Shown here: piece by piece, positions 1 through 8,656 of the stretch | Position numbering within the stretch: the stretch's first letter is position 1 | How the letters are laid out: each line of letters begins with the position of its first letter | Source of the DNA: an uncultured Collinsella sp. | Lineage (GTDB): Bacteria; Actinomycetota; Coriobacteriia; Coriobacteriales; Coriobacteriaceae | Assembly (NCBI GenBank): GCA_958445895.1 | Contig: CAUCTV010000010.1 | Location: forward strand, 1 to 40,332 | Reading direction: 5' to 3' | DNA length: 40,332 nucleotides | Program-made: the position numbers and the translations under genes | Notes under the pieces: model-generated | Told to the model about the DNA's origin: nothing | Database searches by the model: none | What the model saw: the letters and a program-made list of their open reading frames with translations, nothing else

Positions 1-807
1 ACCTCGGTGGCGCTCGGCTTTGGCTTCCGCGTGGGCTTCCTGGGCCTGCTGCACATGGAAGTCGTCAAGGAACGCCTGGAGCGCGAGTTCAACCTGGACC
101 TCATTGCCACGAGTCCCTCGGTTGACTATCACGTCTACAAGACCGACGGCGAAATGATCGATGTTCGCAGTCCGCAGGACCTTCCCGAGGCCACACGCAT
201 CGATCGTATCGAGGAACCCTACCTCAAGGCAAAGATCATCTGCCCGCCTGAGTACACGGGTGCCGTCATGCAGCTCGCCATCGAGCACCGCGGCGTCACA
301 ACCGACATGATCCACCTGACGAGCAAATCGGTCGAGATGCGCTTCGATATGCCGCTCGCCGAGCTCATCTTGGACTTCTTCGATCAGCTCAAGAGCCGCA
401 CCAAGGGCTATGCCTCGCTCGACTACGAGTTCAACGAGTACCGTCCCTCCGAGCTCGTGAAGCTCGATATTTTGCTTTCGGGCGACGAGGTGGACGCGCT
501 TTCGTTTATCGTCCATAAGGACAAGGCATATGGCCTGGCCCGTGGCCTGTGCGACAAGCTCAAGGAGATCATCCCGCGTCAGCTGTTCGAGGTGCCCATC
601 CAGGGTGCTATCGGCAACAAGATCATCGCCCGTTCCACCGTCAAGGCGCGTCGCAAGGACGTTCTTGCTAAGTGCTACGGCGGCGATATCTCGCGTAAGC
701 GCAAGCTGCTCGAGAAGCAGAAAGAGGGCAAGAAGCGTATGAAGGCCATCGGATCGGTCGAGGTCCCGCAGGAGGCGTTTATGGCGATCCTCAAGGTGGA
801 CGAGTAG
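1..807 (+). CDS. lepA: Elongation factor 4 (LepA), C-terminal part
   Basis: The reading frame is open from the first base (T-S-V-A-L-G-F-G...), so the gene begins upstream; 268 codons with the stop TAG at 805-807 are present. LepA/EF4 is a ribosome-associated translational GTPase that acts on stalled or assembling ribosomes. The visible part lacks the GTPase domain. It holds the EF-G-like domain (GFLGLLHMEVVKERLERE near the start) and the LepA-specific C-terminal domain, ending in a basic stretch rich in RKRKLLEKQKEGKKRMK, which is typical of the family. The full protein is about 600 residues, so a little under half is here. dusB starts 4 nt after the stop, suggesting one transcript. Confidence 0.95.
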   Translation, partial: TSVALGFGFRVGFLGLLHMEVVKERLEREFNLDLIATSPSVDYHVYKTDGEMIDVRSPQDLPEATRIDRIEEPYLKAKIICPPEYTGAVMQLAIEHRGVTTDMIHLTSKSVEMRFDMPLAELILDFFDQLKSRTKGYASLDYEFNEYRPSELVKLDILLSGDEVDALSFIVHKDKAYGLARGLCDKLKEIIPRQLFEVPIQGAIGNKIIARSTVKARRKDVLAKCYGGDISRKRKLLEKQKEGKKRMKAIGSVEVPQEAFMAILKVDE

Positions 808-811
808 GTCC

Positions 812-1855
812 ATGGCGCTTTCTGAATACAGCAAGCGGCTGCTGGGTGCCTATGCCGAGCAGCCGTTCCTTATGGCTCCCATGGCGGGCGTGACCGACCC
901 CGCCTATCGCATCATGTGTCGCCGCCGCGGTGCCAACCTTGCCTACAGCGAGATGGTGAGCGTGGCGGGTCTTGCCTATGCCAGCAACAAGACCTGGCGC
1001 CTGGTGCTACCGGCCGACGAGGAGCAGCAGATTTGCGTGCAGCTCTTTGGCTCCAAGCCCGAGCAGTTTGCGAGCGCCGTCGCCGCCGTCGAGGAGCGCG
1101 TTGGCGATCGCCTGTCGCTCATCGATATCAATATGGCATGCCCCGCCCGCAAGGTTGTCACCAAGGGCGAGGGTTCGGCGCTCATGCGCACGCCCGACCT
1201 GGCGGAGAAGATCGTCGAGGCCACGGTTGGCGCGGCGCACGTGCCCGTGACCGTCAAGATTCGCAAGGGCTTTTATGCCGAGGACCGCAATGCCGCGACA
1301 TTTGCCCAGATGCTTGAGAGTGCAGGGGCTGCCGCAGTCGCCGTGCATGGTCGTTGCGCCACGCAGCTCTACACGGGCCAGGCCGATTGGTCGGTCGTCG
1401 ATGAGGTTGCCGACGCTGTCGAGATTCCCGTGATTGGTTCGGGCGATGTGTTCTCGGCCGAGGACGCTGCTGAGCATCTGCACGGCTCGGGTGCCAGCGC
1501 GGTGTTTATCGCGCGCGGCATCTACGGCAATCCGTGGGTGTTCGGCGATGCCCGAGCCCTTGCACTCGATGGCACGCCGGTTCCTTCTCGCTCCTCGGTC
1601 GAGCGCCTGGAGGCTCTGCGCGAGCACCTGACGTTGACGCACGAGCTTCTGCCGCTCATGTCGCGTGCCCGCACGTACGCAAGCTGGTACTTAAAGGGCA
1701 TGCCCCATGCCGCCGCCTGGCGCGCTCAGGTGGTGCGTTGCTCTACGTACGAGGAGTTTATGGCGCTGGTCGATGATATCGAGCGCGACGTGGTGGCCTG
1801 CGAGGCCGCGCTTGCCGCCGGCGAGTCGGTGCCTGCTCATCCGCTGGAGGCCTAA
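812..1855 (+). CDS. dusB: tRNA-dihydrouridine synthase (DusB-type)
   Basis: This is a 347-residue flavoenzyme that reduces specific uridines in the tRNA D-loop to dihydrouridine using NAD(P)H. An FMN-binding TIM barrel begins at MAPMAGVTD (21-29). The catalytic cysteine is Cys110 in DINMACP, followed by K-x-x-x-x-x-G-x-G-S-A-L. VKIRKGF and HGR further on match FMN/substrate contacts, and GSGDVFS plus ARGIYGNPW are phosphate-binding loops of the fold. Length is normal. The ATG lies 4 nt after lepA and hemW follows after 2 nt, so translation is probably coupled. The subfamily (DusB rather than DusA or DusC) is assigned from overall character only. Confidence 0.93.
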   Translation: MALSEYSKRLLGAYAEQPFLMAPMAGVTDPAYRIMCRRRGANLAYSEMVSVAGLAYASNKTWRLVLPADEEQQICVQLFGSKPEQFASAVAAVEERVGDRLSLIDINMACPARKVVTKGEGSALMRTPDLAEKIVEATVGAAHVPVTVKIRKGFYAEDRNAATFAQMLESAGAAAVAVHGRCATQLYTGQADWSVVDEVADAVEIPVIGSGDVFSAEDAAEHLHGSGASAVFIARGIYGNPWVFGDARALALDGTPVPSRSSVERLEALREHLTLTHELLPLMSRARTYASWYLKGMPHAAAWRAQVVRCSTYEEFMALVDDIERDVVACEAALAAGESVPAHPLEA

Positions 1856-1857
1856 CG

Positions 1858-3090
1858 GTGGCCGTTACCGCGCTGTACGTGCACGTGCCGTTTTGCGCTC
1901 AAAAATGCCGCTATTGCGACTTCGACTCGCGCAGCTTTGCTGCGTGTGATTTGGATGCCGCGCTCGATTCCTATTTTGAGCAGCTGTATGCGCGCCTCGA
2001 TTCCTTTGGCGACGCCGGGGCGCTTGCGCAGGTCCGCACGGTCTATATTGGCGGCGGCACGCCCTCACTGGCTGGGGAGCGCCTGGTGAAACTTGCCCGT
2101 CGTATCTCCATGTGGTGCAAGCCCGTTGAATTTACTTGCGAAGCCAATCCTGAGTCCCTGACCGCTGAGCTCGCCACCGCGCTTGCCGAGGCGGGTGTCA
2201 CGCGCATCTCTCTGGGCGTGCAAACCCTCGACGATACCGAGCTGGCCGCTATTGGCCGCATTCACGATGCTAATCGGGCACTTGCGGCTATCGCGACGGT
2301 GAAGGATGCTGGCCTTGATGTGTCGTGCGACCTGATGTGCGGCCTTCCCGGGCAGACGGCCGCAAGCTGGCGGAGCACGCTCGATGTCGTGTTGGCAGCG
2401 GCGCCTCATCATGTGTCGGTCTACCCGCTCACGCTCGAGGAGGGCACGCCACTCTATCGCATGGCGTGCCGTGACGAGTCGCTCGAGCCCGACGAGGATT
2501 TTCAGGCTTCGTGCATGGACGCGGCGCGTGAGCGCCTGGGTGCGGCCGGCTATCATCCGTATGAGGTGGCAAGCTACGCGCTCGATGGCCATGAGTGCGC
2601 CCATAACATTGCCTACTGGACCGGACGGGGCTACCTGGGCCTGGGTCGTTCTGCCGCGGGCATGCTCGACGACGAGGATTTCGACCGTCTTGCAGGCTTG
2701 TTCCCCGGCGTGTCTTCTCGGGACGATGCGTACCGCGTGCGTCTGGTGCAACGTGACGATGACGCGACGGCGTTCGAGGCCGAATATCTGTCGCAGCGCG
2801 AGGCTGTCGCCGAAGACTTGATGCTCGCTTGTCGCATGACGCGCGGTGTTGCGTCCGACCTGTTGGCTCGTGCAGCTTGCGTCATCCCAACGGGCGAGCT
2901 GGCAGCTGCCTGCGATCGCGCGCTCGAATTGGGTCTTGCCACTTGGGTGCCCGAGACGCTCTGGGGTCATGAGGGACCCTTCACTACGGCAGATGTCGTC
3001 GCGGGCCATGTTCGAGCTCGTCTGGCGCCGACCCATCTGGGCTGGCTCGATGGAAATGTTCTGTTCGAGCTGTTTTGGGATCTAGCTTAG
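1858..3090 (+). CDS. hemW: Radical SAM heme chaperone HemW
   Basis: A 410-residue member of the HemN/HemW family. The radical-SAM cluster motif C-x3-C-x2-C is Cys13, Cys17 and Cys20 (PFCAQKCRYC), immediately at the N-terminus as in HemW and without the longer N-terminal region of true coproporphyrinogen dehydrogenase HemN. The glycine-rich SAM contact GGGTPS and the late HNIAYW motif, conserved in HemW, are present. HemW is a heme-binding chaperone, not a heme biosynthetic enzyme, although it is often annotated as one. The start is GTG at 1858, preceded by GGAGG at 1846-1850. It follows dusB by 2 nt. Confidence 0.93.
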   Translation: MAVTALYVHVPFCAQKCRYCDFDSRSFAACDLDAALDSYFEQLYARLDSFGDAGALAQVRTVYIGGGTPSLAGERLVKLARRISMWCKPVEFTCEANPESLTAELATALAEAGVTRISLGVQTLDDTELAAIGRIHDANRALAAIATVKDAGLDVSCDLMCGLPGQTAASWRSTLDVVLAAAPHHVSVYPLTLEEGTPLYRMACRDESLEPDEDFQASCMDAARERLGAAGYHPYEVASYALDGHECAHNIAYWTGRGYLGLGRSAAGMLDDEDFDRLAGLFPGVSSRDDAYRVRLVQRDDDATAFEAEYLSQREAVAEDLMLACRMTRGVASDLLARAACVIPTGELAAACDRALELGLATWVPETLWGHEGPFTTADVVAGHVRARLAPTHLGWLDGNVLFELFWDLA

Positions 3091-3148
3091 GCCGCTCGGG
3101 TAGAATTACCGGAATATATACGCTGCTGTGAGCAGGAGGTTGCCGCGC

Positions 3149-4252
3149 ATGGCGACGATGAACGAAAAAGATTACTACGAGATTCTGGGTGTCTCCAAGG
3201 ACGCCACCTCGCGTGATATTCAAAAGGCCTTCCAGCAAAAGGCCCGTAAGCTCCATCCGGACGTCAATAAAGAGCCGGATGCCGAGGAAAAGTTTAAAGA
3301 GGTTTCCGAGGCCTACGCCGTGCTTTCGGATGAGCAAAAACGTGCGCGCTACGACGCCATGCGTTCTGGCAATCCCTTTGCCGGTGCTCCTACGGCTTCG
3401 CCCTATGGTGGCGGCTACGCCGGCAGCACGGGCTATGGCAATCCCTTTGAGGGCGGCTTTCCCTTTGGTGGCGCCTGGGGCCAGCAGCGTCGCGGCCAGG
3501 CTGCCTACAATCCCGAGAACGGCGCCAACGTGGTCGTCGATATCAAACTCGACGCCAAGGAGGCCAAGGGCGGTGCCCGCAAGACCGTCCGCTACACGCG
3601 CTTCGATACCTGTAGCAACTGCGGCGGCTCGGGCTCCGTTTCGTCTGAGCATGCCCATACCTGCCCGAGCTGCGGTGGCCGCGGCCACATCGACGTCGAC
3701 CTGTCCTTCCTGTTTGGTGCGGGCACGTTCCAGTCGGTCTGCCCCGAGTGCGGCGGTTCCGGTAAGGTCGTGGCCGACCCCTGCCCCGATTGCGGTGGCA
3801 GCGGGCGAACCCGTGTGACCTCCGAGCAGACGATTGAGTTTCCTGCCGGCACGCACGATGGCGACGAGGTCCGCATTAGCGGCATGGGCCATGCTGGCAC
3901 TAACGGTGCCGCGGGCGGCGACCTGGTCGGCCGCGCCCATGTTGAGGCCGAGCGCTTGGAAGGCAAAGCTCGTACTGGCTTTTACCTGATGGGCATTGTG
4001 GCGCCGTTTTTGGTGCTGTCGGCCATCTCGGGAGTGTTCTCGGCCTTTGCCGTGATGTGCTTTATTCCGTTTACCATGGGCCTGTTCATGGTGCTTTCGG
4101 ACGGTGTGCTTCATCGCAGCCTGCTGTGGTGGAAGCGCGGTGCGATGCAGTTTGCCAACGGTTTTGCCAACGGCTTCATGTTCGCGCTCGTGTCGGTTTG
4201 GTTCGCGAGCTGCTCGCAACGGGCCATGCTTTCGCCGTATCAAATGCAATAA
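3149..4252 (+). CDS. Membrane-anchored DnaJ-like protein (J domain, zinc region, C-terminal TM segments)
   Basis: From the ATG at 3149 (AGGAGG at 3134-3139) the protein is 367 residues. An upstream in-frame GTG at 3128 lies before that ribosome site and is unlikely. The J domain (7-70) carries HPD at 36-38, so it should stimulate an Hsp70 ATPase. A G/F/Y-rich linker follows (about 74-120). Four C-x-x-C-x-G-x-G zinc repeats start at Cys155, Cys172, Cys198 and Cys212, inserted in CTD-I as in type A DnaJ. After the end of CTD-I (about 268) the usual CTD-II and dimerisation region is absent. Instead there is hydrophobic sequence at about 278-316 (one or two membrane segments), LLWWKR, and another segment at about 338-354. 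It sits just before a complete dnaJ, where many bacteria have hrcA. The function is inferred to be a membrane-tethered co-chaperone. Confidence 0.85.
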   Translation: MATMNEKDYYEILGVSKDATSRDIQKAFQQKARKLHPDVNKEPDAEEKFKEVSEAYAVLSDEQKRARYDAMRSGNPFAGAPTASPYGGGYAGSTGYGNPFEGGFPFGGAWGQQRRGQAAYNPENGANVVVDIKLDAKEAKGGARKTVRYTRFDTCSNCGGSGSVSSEHAHTCPSCGGRGHIDVDLSFLFGAGTFQSVCPECGGSGKVVADPCPDCGGSGRTRVTSEQTIEFPAGTHDGDEVRISGMGHAGTNGAAGGDLVGRAHVEAERLEGKARTGFYLMGIVAPFLVLSAISGVFSAFAVMCFIPFTMGLFMVLSDGVLHRSLLWWKRGAMQFANGFANGFMFALVSVWFASCSQRAMLSPYQMQ

Positions 4253-4333
4253 CATCAAACCCTTTGTTTGCGGTCGGCCCAGCTTGGGTATAGGACGCAC
4301 TGTGACAATAATGAAAGTCGGAAGGATTCGGTC

Positions 4334-5482
4334 GTGTCGGAAAATAGGGATTACTACGAGGTGCTTGGCGTCGACAGGGATGCCGACGCGCGGACGATTA
4401 AGCGTGCGTTTTTAAAGAAGGCCCGTACCGTACATCCGGATGTTTCGGACGATCCCGAGGCCGAGGCCAAGTTCAAGGAGCTCAACGAGGCCTATTCCGT
4501 TCTTTCCGATGAGCAGAAGCGTGCTAACTACGACCGTTACGGCACTGCCGACGGTCCTGGTGGTTCTGGCTATGTCGATATCAACGATATCTTTGGTGGC
4601 ATGGGCATGGACGACCTGTTCTCGTCGTTCTTTGGCGGTGGCGCCGGTGGTGGCGCCCGCAGCCGTCGTGAGCGTCGTCGCGGACGTGACATGGCCATCT
4701 CCCTTTCGGTGACGCTCGAGGAGGCGGCGCTCGGTTGCAAAAAGACGATCAGCTATGATCGCCTTGCTCCTTGCGAGGACTGCAACGGTACCGGTAGGGC
4801 CGAGGGTGCACAGGAAAAGCAGTGCAGTCGCTGCCACGGTACGGGCTACGTCACGACGGTTCAGCGATCGTTTTTGGGCCAGGTTCAGTCTTCCTCGCCT
4901 TGCCCCGACTGCCATGGCGAGGGCACGGTTATCGACCATCCCTGCGAGACCTGCGACGGTCAGGGCCGCACGCCTTCGCACGAAAAGATCGACATCGATA
5001 TTCCCGCCGGCGTTTCGACCGGTCGCCAGCTGCGTGTGAGCGGCTTTGGCGAGGCCGGCCTTCGCGGCGAGCCTTCGGGCGACCTGATTGTCAACGTGCG
5101 CGTCGCCGACCATGAGCGCTTTAAGGGCAACGGTGACGACCTGTACCTGGTGAGCGATATCTCGATTGCGCAGGCTGCGCTCGGCTGCGAGATCGAGGTC
5201 GAGGGCATTATGCCCGACGAGGTCGTTAAGGTGACGGTTCCCGCCGGCGCCCAGTACGGCGACACCGTGAGCGTCAATAATTACGGCATGCCGCGCATTG
5301 GCGGTGGCGGTTCGCGTGGCCGCTTGATCGTGCAACTGCGCGTGGTCGTTCCCACCAATCTTTCCAATAAGCAACGCGAGCTGCTCCGTGCTTTTGCCGA
5401 TGAGATGGGCGATGACGTCGCTTCCGGTAAGAAGTCGGTGACCGACCGTATCAAGAGTGCCCTCGACGATATCCTCGATTAA
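4334..5482 (+). CDS. dnaJ: Chaperone DnaJ (type A)
   Basis: From GTG at 4334 (GGAAGG at 4320-4325) the protein is 382 residues, the normal DnaJ length. It has an N-terminal J domain (NRDYYEVLGVDRDADA, HPD in TVHPDVSDD), a G/F region (GGMGMDDLFSSFFGGGAG), four zinc repeats (CEDCNGTG, CSRCHGTG, CPDCHGEG, CETCDGQG) and both C-terminal substrate-binding domains, with PAGVSTGRQLRVSGFGEAG in CTD-I and GCEIEVEGIMPDEVVKVTVP in CTD-II. It acts in the cytoplasm as the DnaK co-chaperone. No dnaK, grpE or hrcA is in the window. A longer reading to 4268 is open but has no ribosome site. It is only partly similar to the preceding J-protein, so the pair is not a recent tandem duplication. Confidence 0.95.
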   Translation: MSENRDYYEVLGVDRDADARTIKRAFLKKARTVHPDVSDDPEAEAKFKELNEAYSVLSDEQKRANYDRYGTADGPGGSGYVDINDIFGGMGMDDLFSSFFGGGAGGGARSRRERRRGRDMAISLSVTLEEAALGCKKTISYDRLAPCEDCNGTGRAEGAQEKQCSRCHGTGYVTTVQRSFLGQVQSSSPCPDCHGEGTVIDHPCETCDGQGRTPSHEKIDIDIPAGVSTGRQLRVSGFGEAGLRGEPSGDLIVNVRVADHERFKGNGDDLYLVSDISIAQAALGCEIEVEGIMPDEVVKVTVPAGAQYGDTVSVNNYGMPRIGGGGSRGRLIVQLRVVVPTNLSNKQRELLRAFADEMGDDVASGKKSVTDRIKSALDDILD

Positions 5483-5491
5483 GGAGCCCGC

Positions 5492-6784
5492 GTGCTCGCA
5501 CCCCATATTTCCGTCGTCAACCTCGGCTGCCGTGTCAACCGGGTTGAGTCTGACCGTATCACTGCCGATCTTATGCGCCTGGGCTTTGCCATTGTGGAGC
5601 CCCAGGATGCCGATTTGATCGTCATTAACACCTGTGCCGTTACGGGCGAGGCTGAGGCCAAGACCCGTAAGGCCGTCCGTCATGCGCTGGCCCATCCAAA
5701 TGAGCCCTATGTGGTCGTGACCGGTTGCGTGGTCAATTTGCATCCCGAGGAGCTGTTGGAGCTTTCGGATCGCGTGATCGCCGAGCCGTCCAAGATCGAT
5801 GTCGCCGAACGTGTCTGCGAGGTGCTGGGCGTTGAGTCCGATAGCGTTCCCGCCTGCAGCGATGGCGAGGTGGTCGATGCGCTCGGCCGCTCTCGCCTGG
5901 GCGTGAAGATCCAGGACGGCTGCAACCACCGTTGCACCTATTGCATCGTGTGGAAGGCGCGCGGCCCCGAGCGCTCCGTGCCCGTCGAGTCCGTGCTTGA
6001 GCAAGTTCGCGAGGCCCAGGAGGCCGGCGTGCCCGAGGTGGTGCTGACCGGTGTGAACCTGGGTGCCTACGATGGCAAGAGCGCGACCGACGAGCATGTC
6101 GAAATCGATGAGCTGCTCGAGGCCATCATGGAGCGCACGACTATTGCGCATGTGCGCATTTCCTCGGTCGAGCCCATGGATATCTCTGAGCGCCTGCTTA
6201 AGGTTATGGCGCGCTATCCGCAGCGTATCGCCCCGTTTTTGCACCTGCCCGTGCAGTCCGGCTGTACGGCGACCCTGCATCGCATGGGTCGTCCCTATAG
6301 TGCCGAGGCCTTTGAGGACACGGTGCGCATGATTCGCGCCATCCTGCCGCAGGCGTCTCTTTCGTGCGACGTCATCGTCGGTTTTCCCGGTGAGACGGAC
6401 GAGGAGTTCGAGGAGTCGCTGGCGCTGTGCCGCCGTGTGGGTTTCTCGCGTATGCACGTGTTCCGCTATAGCAAGCGTCCCGGTACCCTTGCTGCCGACA
6501 TGCCCGACCAGGTGCCGCCCGAGGTTATGGCCGAGCGCAGCCGCCGTATGCGAGACACGGCGCAGGAGCTCGCTATTGCCGATGCTCGTCGTCGCGTGGG
6601 CACTGTCGAGCGTGCCGTGCTTGAGTACGGTGATAATTTAACGCTCGGTTCGTTCCATCATGCCCGTCTTGACGATACCTGTGGACTTACAGCCCCGTGC
6701 CTGCTCGATGTTGCTATCATCGGAGTCGATGATTCCGGCTTGGTCCATGCGCGCAGGGAGGTCCATGGAAGCCTCGAAGATTAG
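5492..6784 (+). CDS. mtaB: tRNA t6A37 methylthiotransferase MtaB
   Basis: A 430-residue MiaB-family radical SAM methylthiotransferase. The N-terminal UPF0004 domain has the three ligands of the auxiliary [4Fe-4S] cluster, Cys13 (NLGCRVN), Cys48 (NTCAVT) and Cys79 (TGC). The radical-SAM motif is Cys144, Cys148 and Cys151 (CNHRCTYC). NLGCRVNRVES and INTCAVTGEAEAKTRK are characteristic of the MtaB (YqeV) clade, which adds a methylthio group to t6A37 of tRNA to give ms2t6A, rather than MiaB or RimO. A C-terminal TRAM-like region follows. The start is GTG at 5492 with AAGGAG at 5481-5486. The end overlaps the phoH start by 20 nt. Confidence 0.9.
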   Translation: MLAPHISVVNLGCRVNRVESDRITADLMRLGFAIVEPQDADLIVINTCAVTGEAEAKTRKAVRHALAHPNEPYVVVTGCVVNLHPEELLELSDRVIAEPSKIDVAERVCEVLGVESDSVPACSDGEVVDALGRSRLGVKIQDGCNHRCTYCIVWKARGPERSVPVESVLEQVREAQEAGVPEVVLTGVNLGAYDGKSATDEHVEIDELLEAIMERTTIAHVRISSVEPMDISERLLKVMARYPQRIAPFLHLPVQSGCTATLHRMGRPYSAEAFEDTVRMIRAILPQASLSCDVIVGFPGETDEEFEESLALCRRVGFSRMHVFRYSKRPGTLAADMPDQVPPEVMAERSRRMRDTAQELAIADARRRVGTVERAVLEYGDNLTLGSFHHARLDDTCGLTAPCLLDVAIIGVDDSGLVHARREVHGSLED

Positions 6785-7751
6785 ACTTACCGTTCCCGAG
6801 GGAGTTGATCCCTCGCGTGTTTTGGGCGCCGGCGACGGCGTCCTTCGTGCGCTCGAGAGCTTGGTTCGCGCCCATGTGGTCGCCCGTGGCGATAGCATCG
6901 CCGTGAGCGGTGACCCGGACGAGGTCGAACTCGTGGCGCGTTTTTTCGAACACGCTTTTCGCGAGGCGGCGGCCGGTCGTACCCTGTCTGCCGACGATGT
7001 CTCTCGCTGCCTGGCCGTCTTGCGCGATGGCGAGCACGAGGCTACGTCGCTTCGCGATGACGTGCTGCTTTCGTATCGCGGTCGCGTCATTCGCCCCAAG
7101 ACGCTCGGGCAAAAGCGCTATGTGGATGCCATTCGCTCGCATACCATCACCTTTGGCTTGGGTCCTGCCGGTACCGGTAAGACCTATCTGGCCATGGCGC
7201 TCGCCGTTGCCGCGCTCAAGCGCCATGAGGTGGGCCGTTTGATCTTGACGCGTCCTGTTGTCGAGGCGGGGGAGAACCTGGGCTTTTTGCCTGGCACCCT
7301 CGAGGAAAAGATCGATCCGTACATGCGTCCGCTCTACGACGCCCTTTTTGACATGATGGATCGCGAGCGCACCGATGAGCTTATGGAGCGCGGCGTGATC
7401 GAGATCGCCCCGCTTGCCTATATGCGCGGTCGTACGCTGAGCGATGCTTTCGTGGTGCTCGACGAGGCGCAAAATACTACGCCCGAGCAGATGAAGATGT
7501 TCCTGACACGCCTTGGATTCAACTCCAAGTTCGTGATTACCGGCGACCTCAGCCAGCGCGACCTGGTGGGTCGTCGTGGTGGCTTGGCGGATGTTGAGAA
7601 GATTTTGGGCCGTGTCGACGATGTGGCGTTTGCACACCTGGAGCGCGCCGACGTGGTGCGCCATGCCCTAGTGGGTCGTATCGTTGAGGCATATGATGCT
7701 TATGATGACGTGCGCGAGCAGCGCTCGCGCGACCGAAAGGAGTCCCGTTGA
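6765..7751 (+). CDS. phoH: PhoH-family ATPase (PhoH/PhoL type)
   Basis: The chosen start is ATG 6765, giving 328 residues; AGGGAGG at 6755-6761 lies only 3 nt before it, so an in-frame ATG at 6747 is an alternative. An N-terminal region resembling an RNA-binding module (about 1-100) precedes a single P-loop domain: Walker A GPAGTGKT at 133-140, the LTRPVVEAGE motif at 161-170 and Walker B VVLDEAQNTT at 230-239, then TGDLSQRD. These are hallmarks of PhoH. It overlaps mtaB, and its stop overlaps the ybeY start. The phoH-ybeY-dgkA-era-recO order is widely conserved and points to a ribosome-maturation or RNA role, though the exact reaction is unknown. Confidence 0.92.
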   Translation: MEASKIRLTVPEGVDPSRVLGAGDGVLRALESLVRAHVVARGDSIAVSGDPDEVELVARFFEHAFREAAAGRTLSADDVSRCLAVLRDGEHEATSLRDDVLLSYRGRVIRPKTLGQKRYVDAIRSHTITFGLGPAGTGKTYLAMALAVAALKRHEVGRLILTRPVVEAGENLGFLPGTLEEKIDPYMRPLYDALFDMMDRERTDELMERGVIEIAPLAYMRGRTLSDAFVVLDEAQNTTPEQMKMFLTRLGFNSKFVITGDLSQRDLVGRRGGLADVEKILGRVDDVAFAHLERADVVRHALVGRIVEAYDAYDDVREQRSRDRKESR

Positions 7752-8257
7752 GTGTATTGATCAGCAACGATGCCGAGCTCGATACGCTGCTCGACGCGCA
7801 GGAGGTGGAGCACATCTGCGAGGTTGTGCTTGCCGCCGAGGGCGTTGAACGTGAAGTCGAGATTTCCCTTTCGTATGTCGACGAGGACGAGATGCACGAG
7901 CTCAACCACGAGTGGCGTGGCATCGACCGCACCACCGATGTGCTCTCGTTTGAATGCGACTCGGCCTTTGACGAGGATATTCCCGCCGACGAGACGCTCG
8001 AGCTCGGCGATATCATCTTGGCCCCGCAGGTCATTGCCCGTCAGGCCCCCGGCTTTGGCAATAGCCCTGCCGACGAGTGCCGCCTGATGCTCGTACACGG
8101 CATGCTACACCTGCTGGGGTATGACCATATCGAGGACGACGAGGCCGAGGTCATGGAGGCCCGCGAGGACGCTATCCTGCGCGATCTGGCGCTCGAGCGC
8201 GGCGAGGACCCCAAACTCGTTCACGTCGGCCCCATCACCAATCATGCCCACGACTAG
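7748..8257 (+). CDS. ybeY: Endoribonuclease YbeY
   Basis: A 169-residue metal-dependent endoribonuclease involved in 16S rRNA 3' maturation and ribosome quality control. The family zinc motif H-x3-H-x5-H is visible as HGMLHLLGYDH, with His117, His121 and His127. The upstream TTDVLSF motif is also typical. Translation starts at TTG 7748, whose bases overlap the phoH stop TGA (7749-7751), with AAAGGAG at 7736-7742. This arrangement implies translational coupling to phoH. Confidence 0.95.
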   Translation: MSVLISNDAELDTLLDAQEVEHICEVVLAAEGVEREVEISLSYVDEDEMHELNHEWRGIDRTTDVLSFECDSAFDEDIPADETLELGDIILAPQVIARQAPGFGNSPADECRLMLVHGMLHLLGYDHIEDDEAEVMEAREDAILRDLALERGEDPKLVHVGPITNHAHD

Positions 8258-8266
8258 GAGCCACTT

Positions 8267-8644
8267 ATGATTCCCGGATCGAACAAGGACCATCCGTCCT
8301 TTTTAAAGTCGTTCTCCTACGCCATGGAGGGCTTCGTCACCGCCGTCAAGACCGAGCGCAACATTAAGGTTATGCTCGTAGCGGGCGTGTGCACCATCAT
8401 TGCCGGCTGCATCGTGGGGCTCGACATTGCCGAGTGGGCCACGATTATCATCTGCTGCGGCCTGGTGATTCACGGCGAGCTGTGCAATACCGCCATGGAG
8501 GCCATTGTCGATCTGGCGACCCAGGAGCTCCATCCGCTGGCAAAACGCGCCAAGGACATCGCCGCCGCCTCGGTATACGTACTTTCAATCACCGCCGCGA
8601 TTGTGGGCTTGCTGGTATTTGCCCACGCGCTCGGCTTTATTTAG
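8267..8644 (+). CDS. dgkA: Diacylglycerol/undecaprenol kinase (DgkA family)
   Basis: A small integral membrane kinase of 125 residues. The family signature is clear: ELCNTAMEAIVDL followed by HPLAKRAKDIAAASV. Hydrophobic segments lie at about 36-52, 56-70 and 101-123, giving the three-helix topology. In Gram-positive bacteria and their relatives this family mainly phosphorylates undecaprenol to feed the lipid carrier cycle for cell-wall synthesis; which substrate is used here cannot be told from sequence. TAGGAG overlapping the ybeY stop supplies the ribosome site, and era follows after 12 nt. Confidence 0.93.
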   Translation: MIPGSNKDHPSFLKSFSYAMEGFVTAVKTERNIKVMLVAGVCTIIAGCIVGLDIAEWATIIICCGLVIHGELCNTAMEAIVDLATQELHPLAKRAKDIAAASVYVLSITAAIVGLLVFAHALGFI

Positions 8645-8656
8645 AAAGGGATTCCC

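Noticed and set aside
3149..4252. First J-protein as a frameshifted dnaJ pseudogene
   Set aside because: The C-terminus is clearly hydrophobic membrane sequence in good codon usage, not a random out-of-frame tail.
4268..4294. TTGCGG and TATAGG as a dnaJ promoter
   Set aside because: Only 15 bases apart and both hexamers are weak; read-through from the preceding gene is enough to explain expression.
4412..6457. 681-codon minus-strand open frame opposite dnaJ and mtaB
   Set aside because: Shadow of two certain genes; residue composition is that of an antisense frame and no motif is recognisable.
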